Below, in pieces: positions 20,100 to 35,000 of a stretch of 64,000 bases of DNA. A model generated the notes under the pieces. It saw only the letters and a program-made list of their open reading frames with translations. It was not told the origin of the DNA and did no database searches. The stretch is from Melieria omissa. Taxonomy: Eukaryota > Arthropoda > Insecta > Diptera > Ulidiidae. The position numbers and the translations under genes were made by a program. The stretch is taken from contig OZ020267.1 in the NCBI GenBank assembly GCA_963971225.1, positions 154,433,920 through 154,497,919 of the forward strand, given 5' to 3'. Positions within the stretch are counted from its first letter, which is position 1. Every line of letters begins with the position of its first letter.

Positions 20100-23000
20100 G
20101 TGAGTGGAATGTCTTTGTTTGTTGTTGGCATTTGGGAGTTTGTGGCTGCGCAGAAAAATAGGCTGGGAAAAAATACTTAAAAAATAAAGAATGTGTAATG
20201 GAATATTTGAACTATAGCTCAGGTATTTTGTTGCTTCGACACAGAAAACCATTCGAGACACTTAAAAAGTCAGTTCAAAGGGCAGCCCGAGATACACGAG
20301 ACGCAGTCGATCGAAATGACTGCAGTGACGTAACTGGTACGACCACCTATCGCCTGCACCGAAGGAAGCATTCCGTACAAAAACTCGCCGCTCGGTTGAA
20401 TTCGTGTCGGGTGGGAGCAGGAGCGGAAGGGAGCACGATTTCGTAGGTGGGGTTTTCAACCAGAGAATTCTGATATTTACGGTTTGGTGCGTCTTAAAAG
20501 CAAATATTTGCATTTCATTTGAAGATTTCAGTTTTTTCGTGCGCCGATCGGGCAAATTCGAACGTGATTTTATGGCCAGATTAACGTTGATGCTATAAAA
20601 GCGCCGATAAATAGCCAGCGAGGCACTATGCGGCAATAAAGCTACGATAAATCTTTGTTCGCGTCTTTTCGCAGGGATGGGACTCCTCAAACTGACTGCA
20701 TAGTCGTAATTTATGAGCATTTGTAACGGTGTTTGAGCGCATAGCCCAGCAATCAAACAAGCGGCTAAACAAACAAACAATCGACTTAAAGTACAAGAAC
20801 AGCCAATTACGCACATTTCAGCAAGCACAACGCCTCTCCTCCCACTACACTCGGCTGGAAAAACACCCGAAGCGTAGTCGGATGATGCTGCACCTGCGAG
20901 AAAAAAACCCAGAAAACGAATGAGCGAAAGAACACATTTCGACGTTTCGTACATAGATTTGTTGGTGCGGGCATCTGTGCTTTTGTACTGAGAATACAAA
21001 AATGGAATAAAAACGGAAGGCACTAAGGGCGCCTCAAAGTCTGAAAGGGTTTTCGAACTTGGCAGCTCAGCCACGACACGCAAATTCGTTTTCATGCTTC
21101 GTTATGCTCGCAGCCGGAAGACGCTATGTGCAGTTGCTTGATTGTCCGCTCCTGTAGGTACTCAATCGAAGAACATAGTGTTTGATATGCCAGAATCGAG
21201 AGTAAGATAGATGTAGGTGTGTTTGTAGGGGAATATCCTGATTTGGTTTGCGCTCGAGCACTCATTTTCTGGAGCGATTTTTGTTCCACCGCCAAATGTT
21301 GTGCATCTTCCCCATCGAAGATCAACCAATGCACCCGCACTAAATAACAAATTGGTTGTTGGTGAAATTGTTGCTCCTGGTCGTTGATTTGTTTAGATTT
21401 TAATTCAGGCACAATTAGTCATATTTCGAAATATTTAGGAAAACGCTAAAGCTGAACGTGTCTAAATGAACAGTGCGCAGCTGCATTATCTCAATTTGCA
21501 TTCTTTTAATTTTGCATTCGCACGCTCATTCTCGGCCACTTGTTTCTCTTTCACAGGACACGGCTCACTTACAATTGTCCGCCGCTCGAACAGTCGCAAA
21601 AGTTTCACTCAGCCAGACACTCAGGAACCTCCGCCACTGGCATCGCCATCTACATCTACAGCTGGAGGAACAGTCACCGCCGCAACAACAGCAACTATAG
21701 GTAACTCTTGGCCCCATTGCGTGCGGTTTACAGCCAGCAATGCTGCGCCTGTGAGCGCCACACAACCCTCAGACAGCGCAGCGACAGCCAAGAGGCATAA
21801 CAGTCACACCGCCGAGCAGAGCAGAAGCGGTGAGGCGCGGCCCACCAGCCCCAGAAACTTCTTATCCCGCCACACCAAGTCGACGCCCGCTGACACCCCC
21901 CAGCCAGTGGCAATAATCCAGTCAGACAGATCGCCCGCCACAAGCAACCACGCCACCACCAGCCGCAGCATGCAGCCCAGCTCGCCGAATGAGCAAACCT
22001 CACCCGACTCCCCTACCCAGCCGACTGTCGATGTGCCATCGGTTAGCCCACGGCACAGCACCCGCGACAGAGGGTCCCAGTCCTCGGTTGGAATTCGCGT
22101 CGGTCCCTGCGGCCTCGCGTCCGCTCCAATGCCCGTCGACTTGGCCACCGAAAATCTACCAGCTGTCGACACACCAGACGCCTGCGACAAGGCAGCAGTG
22201 AGGTGAGTGCGCCAGTCCACTGGCTCCGTTGTTGGTGCGATCTCGGCATCTAATGACCTTTGTTGTTTTGCTGCTTTGTGCTTCTTCAGATTACGCTGCC
22301 TGCTGCATCTGCTGAATTCCGGCGAAATATCGGTCGACGTGCTGCAGCGCAACCTGCACTATGCGGCGCGTGTGCTCGAGGCCGTCTATATCGACGAGTC
22401 CAAGTAAGTATTTTCGGTTTGGTTTGACGCGCTCACCACCGCAATCCCCCATATGAATTACTATATGTATGTATTACGTGTTCGGCGAAGAGCGGCCTGC
22501 GCACCACTGGCGACTGCAGGTCGGGGCATAAAACGCGTCCTCTTCCAATTTAGATATAAATAGCCCCATCGTCGAGAAGTGCAGTGCTTTGGGGCCTCAA
22601 CCTCGCATGCGTTCCTGCTTTTGCCAGTGGTCAGCGCCCTTTGCCTGGCCGCCAGAATGTGCCATCTCAGCGAGTATGCATATAGTTCTCCAACATAGGT
22701 ATTTATTGTTTGCCAAAGCGAATATCTTATTGCGTCTGCAAGAGTATGTGCTCCAGCAGCAATGAGAAACCGACGAGCCAGCGCTCGCTACTACACACCA
22801 GAAGGGTTTCAATCTATTTACAAGTGAGTTCGTTGACGCAGATAAGATATGATATCATTGCGAGCATAGATTGGATTTTTGGTGAGCAATCATTGGCGAC
22901 GCTGTTGCGCTTGCACACGTTCGCAGATGTCTGGCTCTGCATCTGGTCGTGAACAAGTCGCATTGTCGTGTCGTGCCTTGCTGCCAGCTACCGCAGGGAC

Positions 23001-26000
23001 ATTGCCAGGATCAGCCTGGCAGGATTACTCCTAACATCGCATCCAACGATCATCTTCACAAGCGCCCACACTCGCTTGCCGGCGTTTCCTCCGTCACGAA
23101 CAGCCGAATCACCTACATTTCCGTAATCAGTCATCGCTTTCTCGGAATCGTCCATTGCAGTTCATTTGCATCATTCATCGCCACATTTATCGGTATCGCT
23201 GCCACGTCAGCTATTCGGAGTAAGGCACGGTCCACCTCCTGCTACCGTTCCACGTCCGTAGTTGTGCGTCGATAGTGTCTTCCGCGTCAAGCAACCATTG
23301 TGTGCTTCATTGTTACTGGCGTTTCGTTTTTTGTTTCTCGAGCCATCACTTCAATCACACTGTGTATTTGTGTGGGTGTATGTATGTGTGCGTGTGTTGT
23401 ATTGTACCAAAACGCATTTGTCCGTTTGCGAGTATCTTGCTCCTCTGTTTTCTCGTTCCTTATTTTATGCTTTGTTTTCTTTTATTTTAAATGTTTTATC
23501 TACATCAACTTCCAGCCACCGATCAAACTACAGCAAATTTTCGATCAGTTCTGAAGATGGTTCCGTACAGTAAGTGTTGGTTTTCTTTTCGATCCATTCC
23601 GTTTTGTAGTCATTCAGTTCAAGTCCAGTTGTCATAGGGCTTTCATTTGCATTCATTCGTTCATTTTGTATCAACATTTGCCAGTCGTGCCCGTAGCTTG
23701 TTCTGTTTGTATTTTGTTATTTAGTAGTCGGTAGACAAACAGGACCGGAAGGAAAATTCTTTTCATCTCGCTGTTCCATTTAGAGCAATGAAATGTATGT
23801 ATGTATTCCATTTCTTGCTAAAGTTGAACTTTCTCTTCGCGGCAATCGGGTCACAACTCTTCGACAGACTGTCAGTCAAACAGAAAACATTAATCGTCCT
23901 TGTTCGACTAAAGCATTGACACAAGGCCGCACAGAGGATTGTGGCGTCACGTCATAAATACTGGTCTGAAAGCTATAAGCGAGCAGTAATGGCCGCATCG
24001 GACTTCCGTAAATGTAGAGAATCCTGGTGAAATAAAATTCATTCATTAAAATAATCATATAGGAACATTTGTATGGACGTTTTTCAAAAATACATTACGT
24101 TCTTTACTTGAAGACAAGACTTAATTTTTCTGTTTTCACATGTTCAAGTCGTGATTTCGAGATTTCGTTATATCTCATCTGGCACCACTCCTAGTAATGT
24201 CCCAACTGCTCAGCGGTCTTCTGTGCAGCCTTGCGTGTGCAACATCCATCATTCGCCGACTTGCCATACATGTTACCGTTCTCCTCACCATCATCTCCTC
24301 ATCATGCACCAAAAATTAAGCTACAACAGACTTTGAGTCAACGTGCAGCGATTTCTGTCGAGTGCTTACTTGAAAGAACGTTGTTAGATAGAATTTGCAG
24401 AATGAATGTTTTTACAGTTCTACATGTTTCGCAACAAAAATCCACCGACTTGGAGACGCACCCCAGTAGTTGATTTGAGTAGTAGGACTTTTAATACTTT
24501 TCTAGTTGAAACCACTGAATGTTAGTGTTATGAAGAAAGCACAAACAAAATTCAAATGTAGCTGCTGCATCATGTGTGTAGGCAATGTTTGAAGAGCAGC
24601 ATTAATTGCCTCAATCTATCTTCGGGATAGCACTTTTTACACACGTATTTTTTTCATGCATTGCCGATGTTATTCTTTATAAAAACTTTCCATAAGTGTG
24701 AAATTTTCTTTACAGTTTTCTTGGAAGCAGAACTTAAACTCTTAATTTTTAAATTTTCCATTCTAATGCTCGTTTCAATAAATATTACTTCGATCACTTT
24801 CTCGCTCTCCATCTTACTCTCTATTAATCTCTTCTTTAAACTTAAAAGCACCGTCAATGTTTTGCCTTGCTATGCTCGGTTTGTGTGCTCTAAGGAAACG
24901 CTACATTTTTTCTAATAAATGTTTTTGTAATATGTTGAAGTAATATCATTTAGCTAAAGGAAGGGCTGCTACTCCCAAAACTACGATTTTACGACTTAAA
25001 TGAAAGTTTCGCTCTCCTTTTGCTCCAACTGTAACACTGTCCTAGCTCTACGAGTTGAATTGGCAATCAATACTTCATATCCTTAAACTTTCTGCCACTG
25101 GTGTTCTACGCTAGTGTGGGTACTTGACTTTCAAACTCAGTTATACGTCCACTCTCACCTCTCACCACACTATACACCGTAAGTTTCATGCTCTCCGCTC
25201 TCTCCTTTCTACTACAAAACCAAACATGTAAATTGATTTATTATCCGGTAACAACAACAAATGGCTAAAACGGACCGTTTCGATCATTTTAATCCTTCCC
25301 ACCTGCCCACAGTAGTCTTTATCGCTTTCCCTATCCCACGCTCTATATCTCTCTCTCTCTATATATAGGTCTCCCTCTGACCATGCTCTCATTTCTAACA
25401 TTTGTAAATATTACATTCGATCTTCATATCTATCACACATTTTGCGCATCTCGTCTCGCCATTTTTCCCAATACGCAAATTAGCAACAACAACATTATCC
25501 ATCAACAAGGCTGGGAAAAATATTGCAGATATGCAAATACAAAGTTCAAGTTAAAAATGAAATAATGAAGACAGCAGGTTGCAGCATATCGCTATGACTT
25601 TAGTGAGCAACAACGAAGAACAACAGCTACAACAATAATATCACGAATAATTTATTAATTACAACAAATACAGAAGTGTCTAGTCATAAGTTTTGCCACA
25701 CACTTCTTCCACCTCAATTGAAATTTTTATTATAAACTGAAGTTCCGAACGCACAAACGACGGCAGCTACACGACTGTATCTGTCAAAATTTAGAATCAG
25801 AACGTTTGTATGGAGACGATTATTGTGACGACTGCATTGCTGCACGACCATCGACCGCAGTTGTCGGTGTCGCCAAAACTGGAGCTATTCTCTATTTCGT
25901 AGGCGACAAAACCAAACAACTGGTTTTTTAATAGAATCTTTCTTCCTTTTTCGGGGGGGTGTGAGCAACAATTAAAAATTTTCTATTATTTTAATAATTC

Positions 26001-29000
26001 TAAAACTTTTTACACATTGTCATTTGTTTTGAATTGATTATAAAACGATAAAAATAATATAGACGAATGCTTAGTAATGCTTGCTCACTTCAAGCACTCT
26101 AAAATGTATGTTTAGGATGCCGCTATCATTTTAATCACGTAGTTGACGCTAACTTGAAGTTGTGTGGCCGTTTCGTTGCCGTCTTGATTGTGTTCGGGCC
26201 ATGACAATGCAATTGCAGTTGATCACGCATATATTTTTTAAATAGAACTTTTTAATGGCATTGCCCGCACATTTCCAGGAGATTCAAAAAACTGTAGCAA
26301 TGCAATTAAAATGTTAGACAGACAACAGTAATTTTCCAGTTAAGGAAATAGGCATAAAAGTGCAATTTTTAAAGTATGAATACTGTACTGCGAATTGATT
26401 TAGGGCAAAAAGTCAATTTGGAACATTCGAGTCCTTTCGACTCTGTTGCATTTAGTGGGCGATGTGTAGCCAGTGAGAAAAAGTGTTAAGTCTGCGAATG
26501 CTTATTTTTTTAGATACAAAAACATGTCACATGTCATTCAATCGGAACATAATACTTGTACGTTTTTTGAACACTTAATTATGGCTTTGTTGAAAACGTT
26601 CATGTTTGTAATTTTCCATGAAAGTCACCCAAACACTTTTCCAGACTTTTGCAAACACTAATCTTGTTTGCTATTTAGCAGCTAAAACGAAGCAACGTTA
26701 GTTTCGTGTTATTATCGTTGTTGCTGTTGTTGATGGTGATGCTGTTAAATTGTTATTGCAGCTGTCGCAGCAAAATGTCATAGCGGTACTCAGCAACAGC
26801 GGCGACACTTCCGGTCGGGCCACGGCTGTTGGTTGCTAAATCTGACGGGGTTGGGGAGGGGAAGGGGAATGGAGCTGGCGCTGAAACTATGATGAGGCTA
26901 GTAACTGTGCAGAGCAGTTTAAACTTTGATTAATTGTACACAAAACTCATCAGTGTGCAGCATGGGCAGCGTGGAGGACCAGTGTGTGCTGAAAAGGTCA
27001 GAGGAAAAGAGATATGGGTAGAAAAATAGAAAACATAGAACTGACTAAACTGGCTGTGTTACAATAAAAATAAAAGGGGCGGCGCTGACAAACATTGAGC
27101 GGTAATTAAGTTGTAGTTTTTGGAATGACCGCACTCGAAAAGACATGTCGCGGGAGAAGGGGCCACCAACAGCCGTTCTGCGGGACGGAGACTAGTCCTG
27201 CAGCAGTCAAACATGGCTCCGTCCGACAATACAAAGTTCGGAATTCGTTGTGTGTGGCCTAAAGTGGTCTGCGTGTGGAAACACCGACAATAGGGTCACG
27301 GAAATTGGCCGATTTGTTTGAATGTTTTAAATGTCAAAATTGCATAACCGACTACAGAGTCCGGTTGCTTGAAGGAAAAAGTCACTAATTGCCGGACAAT
27401 GCACATTTTACTAAAACTAGATAGCTACACAACTTTTGTTATTGTAACTCAAAAGTTTATAATTACAAAATTTCTTTTCTTTCTTCTGCGCTCTCTGTCT
27501 CAACACAAACTGACCAATTCCGAAATTATTACCAAACATTTATGAATAATTTGCGTTTCACAAATCGCAAACAACAACAAACAACAAAACGCGCCCGTCT
27601 CACCAACTGCCCAACTGCGCTGGTTGCTGTTGCTATTACTCACTGCCAACTGCTAAAAACACTTGACCCAACCAACCAACCAACCAACCAACCGTTGCAA
27701 ACGCTCATTTGTCCTATTTGGCCGCAGTCAAACGGAGGCTCAGCGAACGGAGGCGGAGCTTGGCGGCGACGACAGCAAAGAGCAGCAGCAGCAACACCGG
27801 GAGCGCTGTAACGGTAACTGCAAAAATGTGAACTGCAGCCAACACAGTCACGAGAATCACACCAGCGTTAGCGGAAGTCCTAGTAATCAGGACAACAACA
27901 ACTCCAACAGCAGCTGCACGCTACTGCGCACTGACGACAACCAGCAGCGGCACGAGCCGCCGCACAATCTCGTGTGCGCCTCCCACAATCTCACCAGCAT
28001 CGACAGTCGCACGAAGGGCGTAACACTGGTGCCGCGGACGCACAGTGGGCCTACTGGACCCCCGGATGCCGCAACGGACGCGGACGCGAGCAGCGCGCCA
28101 ACAAGCGACACCAGGCTGCCCGATGCCATAGCGGAAGAAGACGAAACGGCAGCTGACGCGACAACGGCAACAACAACAATAACTAGAGTAGAAACGGAAA
28201 TAAGAACCGCCACAGCTGTCAGCGGCAGCGGCGAGGGTGGCCCTGGTCAGAGTGTCGGCAGTAGTAGTAGCAGCAGTAGTAGTAATAAAGCAACCATGCA
28301 GCGGCAAAGGCGCCTGCGCACACCGGTCTGGGCCCGATCCATGTCGTCGAATAAAACGTACATAAGGATGCCACAATTGCGTTTATTTATGTTTAAAGTT
28401 TGTTTGTGTTTTTGTTTTTACCGCTCTGCGCGATGCAAATGCAGAGTGTTAACTAATCCGTTTATTTATCCATTCAATGTACTCGAGTTTCTTTGAGTTG
28501 TTTTCAATTAACCAACTGACTTAATATACGAGTTAACCCCCTTTTGTTACACACTTTTAACAAAACAAACTAAACCAGTGTGTTTGGAAAATCACAGAAA
28601 TCCCACAAACAAAAACACACATTCTGTTACGTGTTCCGCTGCCTCTTTCTAACCACACAACCCTCTGTCTCTTTCTGTGCTTTCCTACTCTTTCTTCATT
28701 CTCGCTGCTGACTGTACCTGTTACTGTAAATTTTGTAAATTTGTTCCTGTCTCTTAGAACAGCTCTATGCTCCGTACTTTTCGCTATCGCCATTTCTCGC
28801 ATACCTCTCTCTCTCCCCTACTGCTCCACTCAATCAGCTATGTTATTGTAAATATTCCCCGGCCTACACTGTACTCAACAGTTTTACGTTTGCCTGTCTT
28901 GAATTTTACGAAATATATAATATTTATGTATATATTGGCAGATTGCGAGCCAATGTCTGGTTATGTGTATTGAACGTTTTTCGCATGCTATATTCACAAA

Positions 29001-32000
29001 ATTGTCCATTGTTCTTTATATACACGAACGGTATGAACATTCGAAATCATTGCAAAAGCCAAACATGAATGTATTTGACTACATACAAATGCTTGCAGAG
29101 TGTGTATTTTTAAGAATGTTTGTTTGTCTGTAAAAACATTGTAGCTTCATGTGCATGTTTCAACTAACAGATCGAATATTATTTTAACACAATCGCGAGA
29201 TGATGTACGTTTTGCAAGAGTTCAATTTCAGCAAAATCAAAAGGCTGTTCTTCAAATATAAAAAGCACACCCTGTGCTAAAGTGCTCTGGCTATGTTTAT
29301 TGTTGCATTCCACCGAACACAGCCACGCCGCCATCAGCTGATCGATCTTTAGCGCCAAAACACAAACGACTGACTTCGCTAGACCAAAGTTTGGTAGCAA
29401 ACAAATACATTTCTCAGTTTGTGAGTGCGTTTGTGTATTACGGGAAGAGGTTTTAGCTTTAAGTGTAAGTGCTCGAAAATGTCCAAAGTGAAAAATGACA
29501 AAGTCTCACCAAAGGAATGTGCACCCGCTGAAAACAGCGAAGACTCGTGTGGCGTAAGTTTCGACGTATGGAAAAAACCATGTTGGAAGTAACCTTTTTG
29601 CGTATGTAACATTTCAAGGACGAAACGGCCAGCGTCAGCACTAGCAACACATCGCGCAGCAAGTCTCCTTCCAGCAAGCGCACGCGCCACCGGCGCAGCC
29701 ATCCCAAGTCCAAAGCACGCCGACCCGCCTACAAATATGAGTAAGTGCGCTTATCGATGGCTGTAGGGAAGCTTGCTCATCCGTACAATCCGCTTGTTTG
29801 CTTTTAAGCTGCCACGTTAAGGAGAATCATGGACAGTCGATTTTCGGTGTAGCCTTCAACCACCTGCTGGACAAGGATCAGCCACTGGTGTTCGCCACGG
29901 CGGGCAGCAATCGCTGCACCATTTACGAGTGTCCGCGTAAGGGCGACCTAAAGCTGCTGATGTGCTATGCCGATCCGGATGTGAGTTTCTAATGAATCCA
30001 ATACAATAATGCAGAACTCTTGAATTCGCCTCCATCGCCCTTCCCCAAACAGCCCGACGAAGTTTTCTACACTTGTGCCTGGTCGTACGATCCGAAAACG
30101 TTGCTGCCACTACTGGCGACCGCTGGCTATCGAGGCGTGATACGCGTGATCGATACGCAAAAAAACGAGGCCGTCGGCAACTACATTGGCCACGGCCAGG
30201 CGATCAACGAGTTGAAATACCATCCTCGCCAACCGCACTTGCTGCTCTCTGGCAGCAAGGATCATGCCATACGCCTGTGGAACACAAGCTCGCACGTGTG
30301 CATAGCCATTTTCGGCGGCGTGGAGGGCCATCGCGACGAGGTGCTGTCCGTCGACTTTGATCTACGCGGCGAGCGCTTTATGTCCAGCGGCATGGATCAC
30401 TCGCTCAAGCTATGGCGAATTAATACGCCCGAGTTCAAGGACGCAATCGAGCTGTCGTGCAGCTTCAACCCGAACAAGTCCCAGCTGCCCTTTCCTACTA
30501 TCATGCAGCACTTCCCGGACTTTTCCACACGCGATATTCATCGAAATTACGTGGACTGTGTGCAGTGGTTCGGTGACTTTGTGCTGTCCAAGTCTTGTGA
30601 GAATTCAATCATCTGCTGGAAGCCGGGCCAGCTACACCAGAGCATTGCGCAGCTGAAGCCGAACGACTCATCGTGCACGCTCATAGCCGAATTCGACTAC
30701 GACGAGTGCGAGATCTGGTTTGTTCGCTTCGGGTTCAACGCCTGGCAGAAGGTGATTGCACTTGGCAACCAGCACGGTAAAGTTTACGTGTGGGAATTGG
30801 ACCCCAGCGATCCGGGACACACGTATACCAGCACACTCAACAACGCAAAATGCACGTCGACAGTTCGGCAAGTGGCGTTTTCGCGTGACGCCAGTGTTCT
30901 GGTGTACGTATGCGATGATGGCAGTGTGTGGCGCTGGAATAAGGTCATTGCAATGCAGACACCCTAACAAGACGAAGAAGGATTGGTGGCATGGACAAAA
31001 GCTTACTGGCGGCCCGAAGACCAGCAGCGTAATTAATGACCAAATTTGAAAATGCCAAACTAATGCAGCAGCGCGCTCAATACGAAAGGCTGTCTGTTTT
31101 CATCCTAAAATAGTTGTAGCTAATATATTTGCATAAGGCTTGTAGTTTAATCTTGATAAAAATACTTTATAGACAAATGCAAAGTTCAAATGCGCTGTAT
31201 TTTATATTTAAAATTTGTTCGGTATTTAGATTTACATACCCCCATCTAAAAGCGTTAAAAACATTGCGATGGCTTAAAGGCTGTGTATTGCTAAAGACGT
31301 GGCTGGGTAGGATGTGACCAGCAATAGTCTGTCTGTGTGTTCTGTCGGCTGTTTATCAATGTGATGGCTCATATTGCTATGACCATACATTATTTGATAT
31401 TCAAAACCGCCCGCTTCAGTCTGTTCTTGTTTGAACTTATATGTATGTACGTGGTGCCGCAGTTCCTATTTAGTTAATATTTATACTAAACAGTTCTAAA
31501 GCCAATATTTTTAATTATGATAATTCATTTAATAATTCGTTAAGCTCAACTAAACAAAAATTCATTGTTAATGGGCAAAGAGAAACATTATTGTTTTCGG
31601 TTACCACATTATGCGCACGCTGGACAACCAAAGGGTATTTAAAATTTTTAAATACTTTAATCCGCTTTGGGGTCAGCGTGCAGTAACAAGCTCTCGTCAC
31701 CAGTGCAACAGTGAAAACCCACCTCTCGCCAAAATGGCGCGAGCAGCGTCAGCAATTGCAGGTTTAAATTCATTTTCACAAGCAATCGACCAAACAGTAA
31801 TGCAGAACAACAGTAATCGAAAATTCAACCAGCAACAGGAACGACCACAATCGCACCTTTACAGTTGGTCGCCACTGCCATCAGCTGCATCAGCGCCCTC
31901 ATCACCAGCAGTGCGTTGCGCTGGCTTTCCAACGGAAGTTGGCAGCACCGCAGCGCCAGCGGTTGAGTGAACAACGGCGGCTGCACAGCTTCCATGCGAA

Positions 32001-35000
32001 CGTGATCTGACGCAGTAATTAGTTTCACTTTGCCTACGCCCACACGACAACCACAACAACCAAACAACTCTGCCTGCCAAGTGAATTTTCAAATATTTTT
32101 TTGTTTGCGCTGGATTAAATGAAAGGGCAGAGAACAAATTAGCCATGTGTGCAAATGGAGTCGGGTACCAACAGCGCCACGCACCGACAACTTGAACCTG
32201 CGATGTGAAGGAATTGCGGTTGCAGACGGGCGCTCAGCGGGAACACATGAGGCGGAAGTGACTTTGATTGGTTTGCGTTATTTGCACTTTTATTGACGGA
32301 AGATTAATAACGGTTAAGGAAGAGAAAAATAAGTCTTAATGTTTGCTGTTTGCCGAACGGGTGAGTTGTAATTGTACATTTGATACGCTTAAATGGAAGG
32401 TAAAACGCGGATGGTTGCTCAAGCTTGAGCTCCGGAAATAGGGCCAAGCTCTGCTGTGGACCGTTCACGGCACTATTGTTCTGATACACTAATTGGACTT
32501 GACTTTAGTGTTTTTGCTTGTCATACATAAACAGTTCAACTCGAATGCTGCGATTATTTACTTCCATTTAAATTTGTGCTCTCTAAATTAAGTGTAGGAA
32601 CGAAATGCAGACGTGACTAGTCACCAAACTCGAACCGAGCAACTGCAGCACACGTACTGTGCACGTTGGAACTGTTCACCGCTCCTGTTCAACGTCTTTC
32701 GAAAACGCAAATAGCTCGAGTGAAGTGCACGCTCCGCGTAGTAAATGTGGGTTTGTGTGCGCATGCAAATTGCATGCCGCATTTGTTGCATCTTTCCAAT
32801 TTTCTTCCATTTCACCTGATTACGTTCCGACTGGCACGACTGCTCGTTTGCACTGTGCCCGTTTCGTACGAAGCACTTTGGGGACCAATTGAACGAATCG
32901 CCCCTTTCAATTTCGTTCCTGGTGATTGTTAGTTGACATTCTTTGCTTTCTTCTGCTATGTAGTTACTGATTCGACAATTGAATTTCTGCATAGTTTTTA
33001 GAGCAATAAGTGTTCAAGAAAGCGCAAGGACTAAGGTGTTTAAAACTATAAATTCAGAAAATTTGTGAGCGACCCCACTCGCTTTTTCATTTAACAGTCC
33101 GCCATTCTGTGTAACGTCCAGCTCGCAAATGCCTTCGAGTTAATTTTAATTAAGATAGTTGCGTGACAGCGCCAGCAATCGCGCACAACTGTCTGAGCGC
33201 TATAAGGGACACTTTTAAGTGTAATTACTAAATGAAAAATGAAATAAAGGAAAAGTGCAATTCAGGCTGACCTCAATTTTCAACAAAACATTACGAAACC
33301 GCGAAATTCCTTCGCAAAAAGCAAGATTTCTTAGTGATGTAAACAATCTGTTGAGTTGACTAAGACGTTTTTAGCTTGAAAGTCTTGCAGCCATCTACAC
33401 TTTCCTTGCAAAAGTGTTTTAATACATTTCCCATCTCCTGCAATATCCAGCAACACTTTCTGTACGTGTATCTTTTTTCTTGCCATTATTTTTTTCGTAG
33501 GCACTGTGCCAATTTCATGATCCTTGACACGTAAAGTCAATAAACAAAAAATAAAAATAAACAAATACAAATTTTGGAGCCTTTCAAGGGGTCCACACGC
33601 AAGGCGGCCATTATACATGTACCTACTCTCGCCCGCCAACAAGCCGCGCATTCTTATTGAGCAGACAGTTGGAAGTTGTCAATTGTCGATATCTTTCAGG
33701 CGTTTCGCATTCGTCTTTCGTGCGTCCTTTGCGAATTGCGTTGTGGGTCTTTCGGTTGCGTTTTCCTTCTCGAAGCATTTACGTTGCTGCAAATAATGGC
33801 AAAATATAAATAAATACGCATAGGACGAAACAGACACAAATTTGAATTTGCTGGTATCGCCTTTGCGTTCCCGACCTTCGGGTGCTTTGTATTTTTGTTC
33901 CACTTATTTATTTACTACTTTAGTAGCAGCCACTGGTCACGTTCTGAGCGCAGGACTTTGTTGTATTTACAAACTGAATAGTTACCAACACGTCCTAAAA
34001 CTGGCCACTTGTCACAATGACAACAATGGCGGTTGATTTGTAAACAATACGTTTGAATGAAACTATCTGCGGCACAAATACTGCACATGCTTCACAAATT
34101 GTCACCTAACATACATATGTACTCGTGTTCCAACTTACTGCGAGTATCTTTTGAGCCGTTCATCGTTCATCAATGTGGCCCAGGTATGCGTGTTGTATTC
34201 AGATTTCTTATATACCATATATGCTGCCACTTGTTTTCAAGTAGTTGAATTCAAAATATCAGGTCAATTTATGATGTGTTGTAGCTATGGGAATATGCTT
34301 TCAGGTACTTGAAACACTATCACTGAAAGGTGCCTGATTTTTTAAGATATTTTTCCTTTGTTGAATGTATAAACATTGCAATAAGAGTCGAAGTCGTTGA
34401 TTTTGATATAACATAAAACATAACTCTGGCTTTTGAGTATTGCTTTCGATTCAAGTAAACCTACTCCACAATCGGTAGTTTTATGCAGACATGTCAATTA
34501 CATTTCCGTAAAATAATATTCCTCTGTGGAAGAATCTCCAAACGTTAGTTTGGCTTTTTATTGCACCGCAGCATTGCGAGAAATTCATGAATTTAATAAG
34601 AAAAAATAATAATTTATTTGAAATGAATTGCTTAAGTTAATTTTCCCCAATAGATATTTATGACTGGAAAGAGGTGGGGCACAGCCATTAATCCATCGTG
34701 GGATGATTTTGTTATTTTCTTTCGAGATGGCTGGAAACAAAGTTACCTAACGATGTCGTTTCATTCAGCACTTGTAATCGAGTTTATTATTTTGCTGTAT
34801 TTTAACACTTGTGTGCATTTTGAAGCTTCAGGGATCTGTCAATATTTTCACACAGTATTTCCTCTGCACTCTTATTGATTTATGTAGCGTTTGTCTACTC
34901 CTGTCCTTTGGTCCTTCTTGTTTTTTGTGATGTCTTCTTGTCTCTGTTCTTTTCTTTACATATTTCACCCTGACTCGTTTAGGTGCTCGTCGGCCTATTA

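Larger units (their letters stand above)
22404..29478. other. First part of the large Pde1c intron
   Basis: Apart from the candidate cassette at 23516 and the open frame at 27663-28496, this stretch shows AT-rich intron sequence with simple repeats: CT and AT runs near 25350, ACCA repeats near 27670, and AGT/AGC triplets near 28260. No transposon ends or RNA genes were recognised. Confidence 0.5.

Noticed and set aside
20262..21095. 277-codon minus-strand open frame
   Set aside because: It has no recognisable domain, lies opposite a probable promoter region in a Pde1c intron, and its composition is mixed and low in structure, so it is probably chance.
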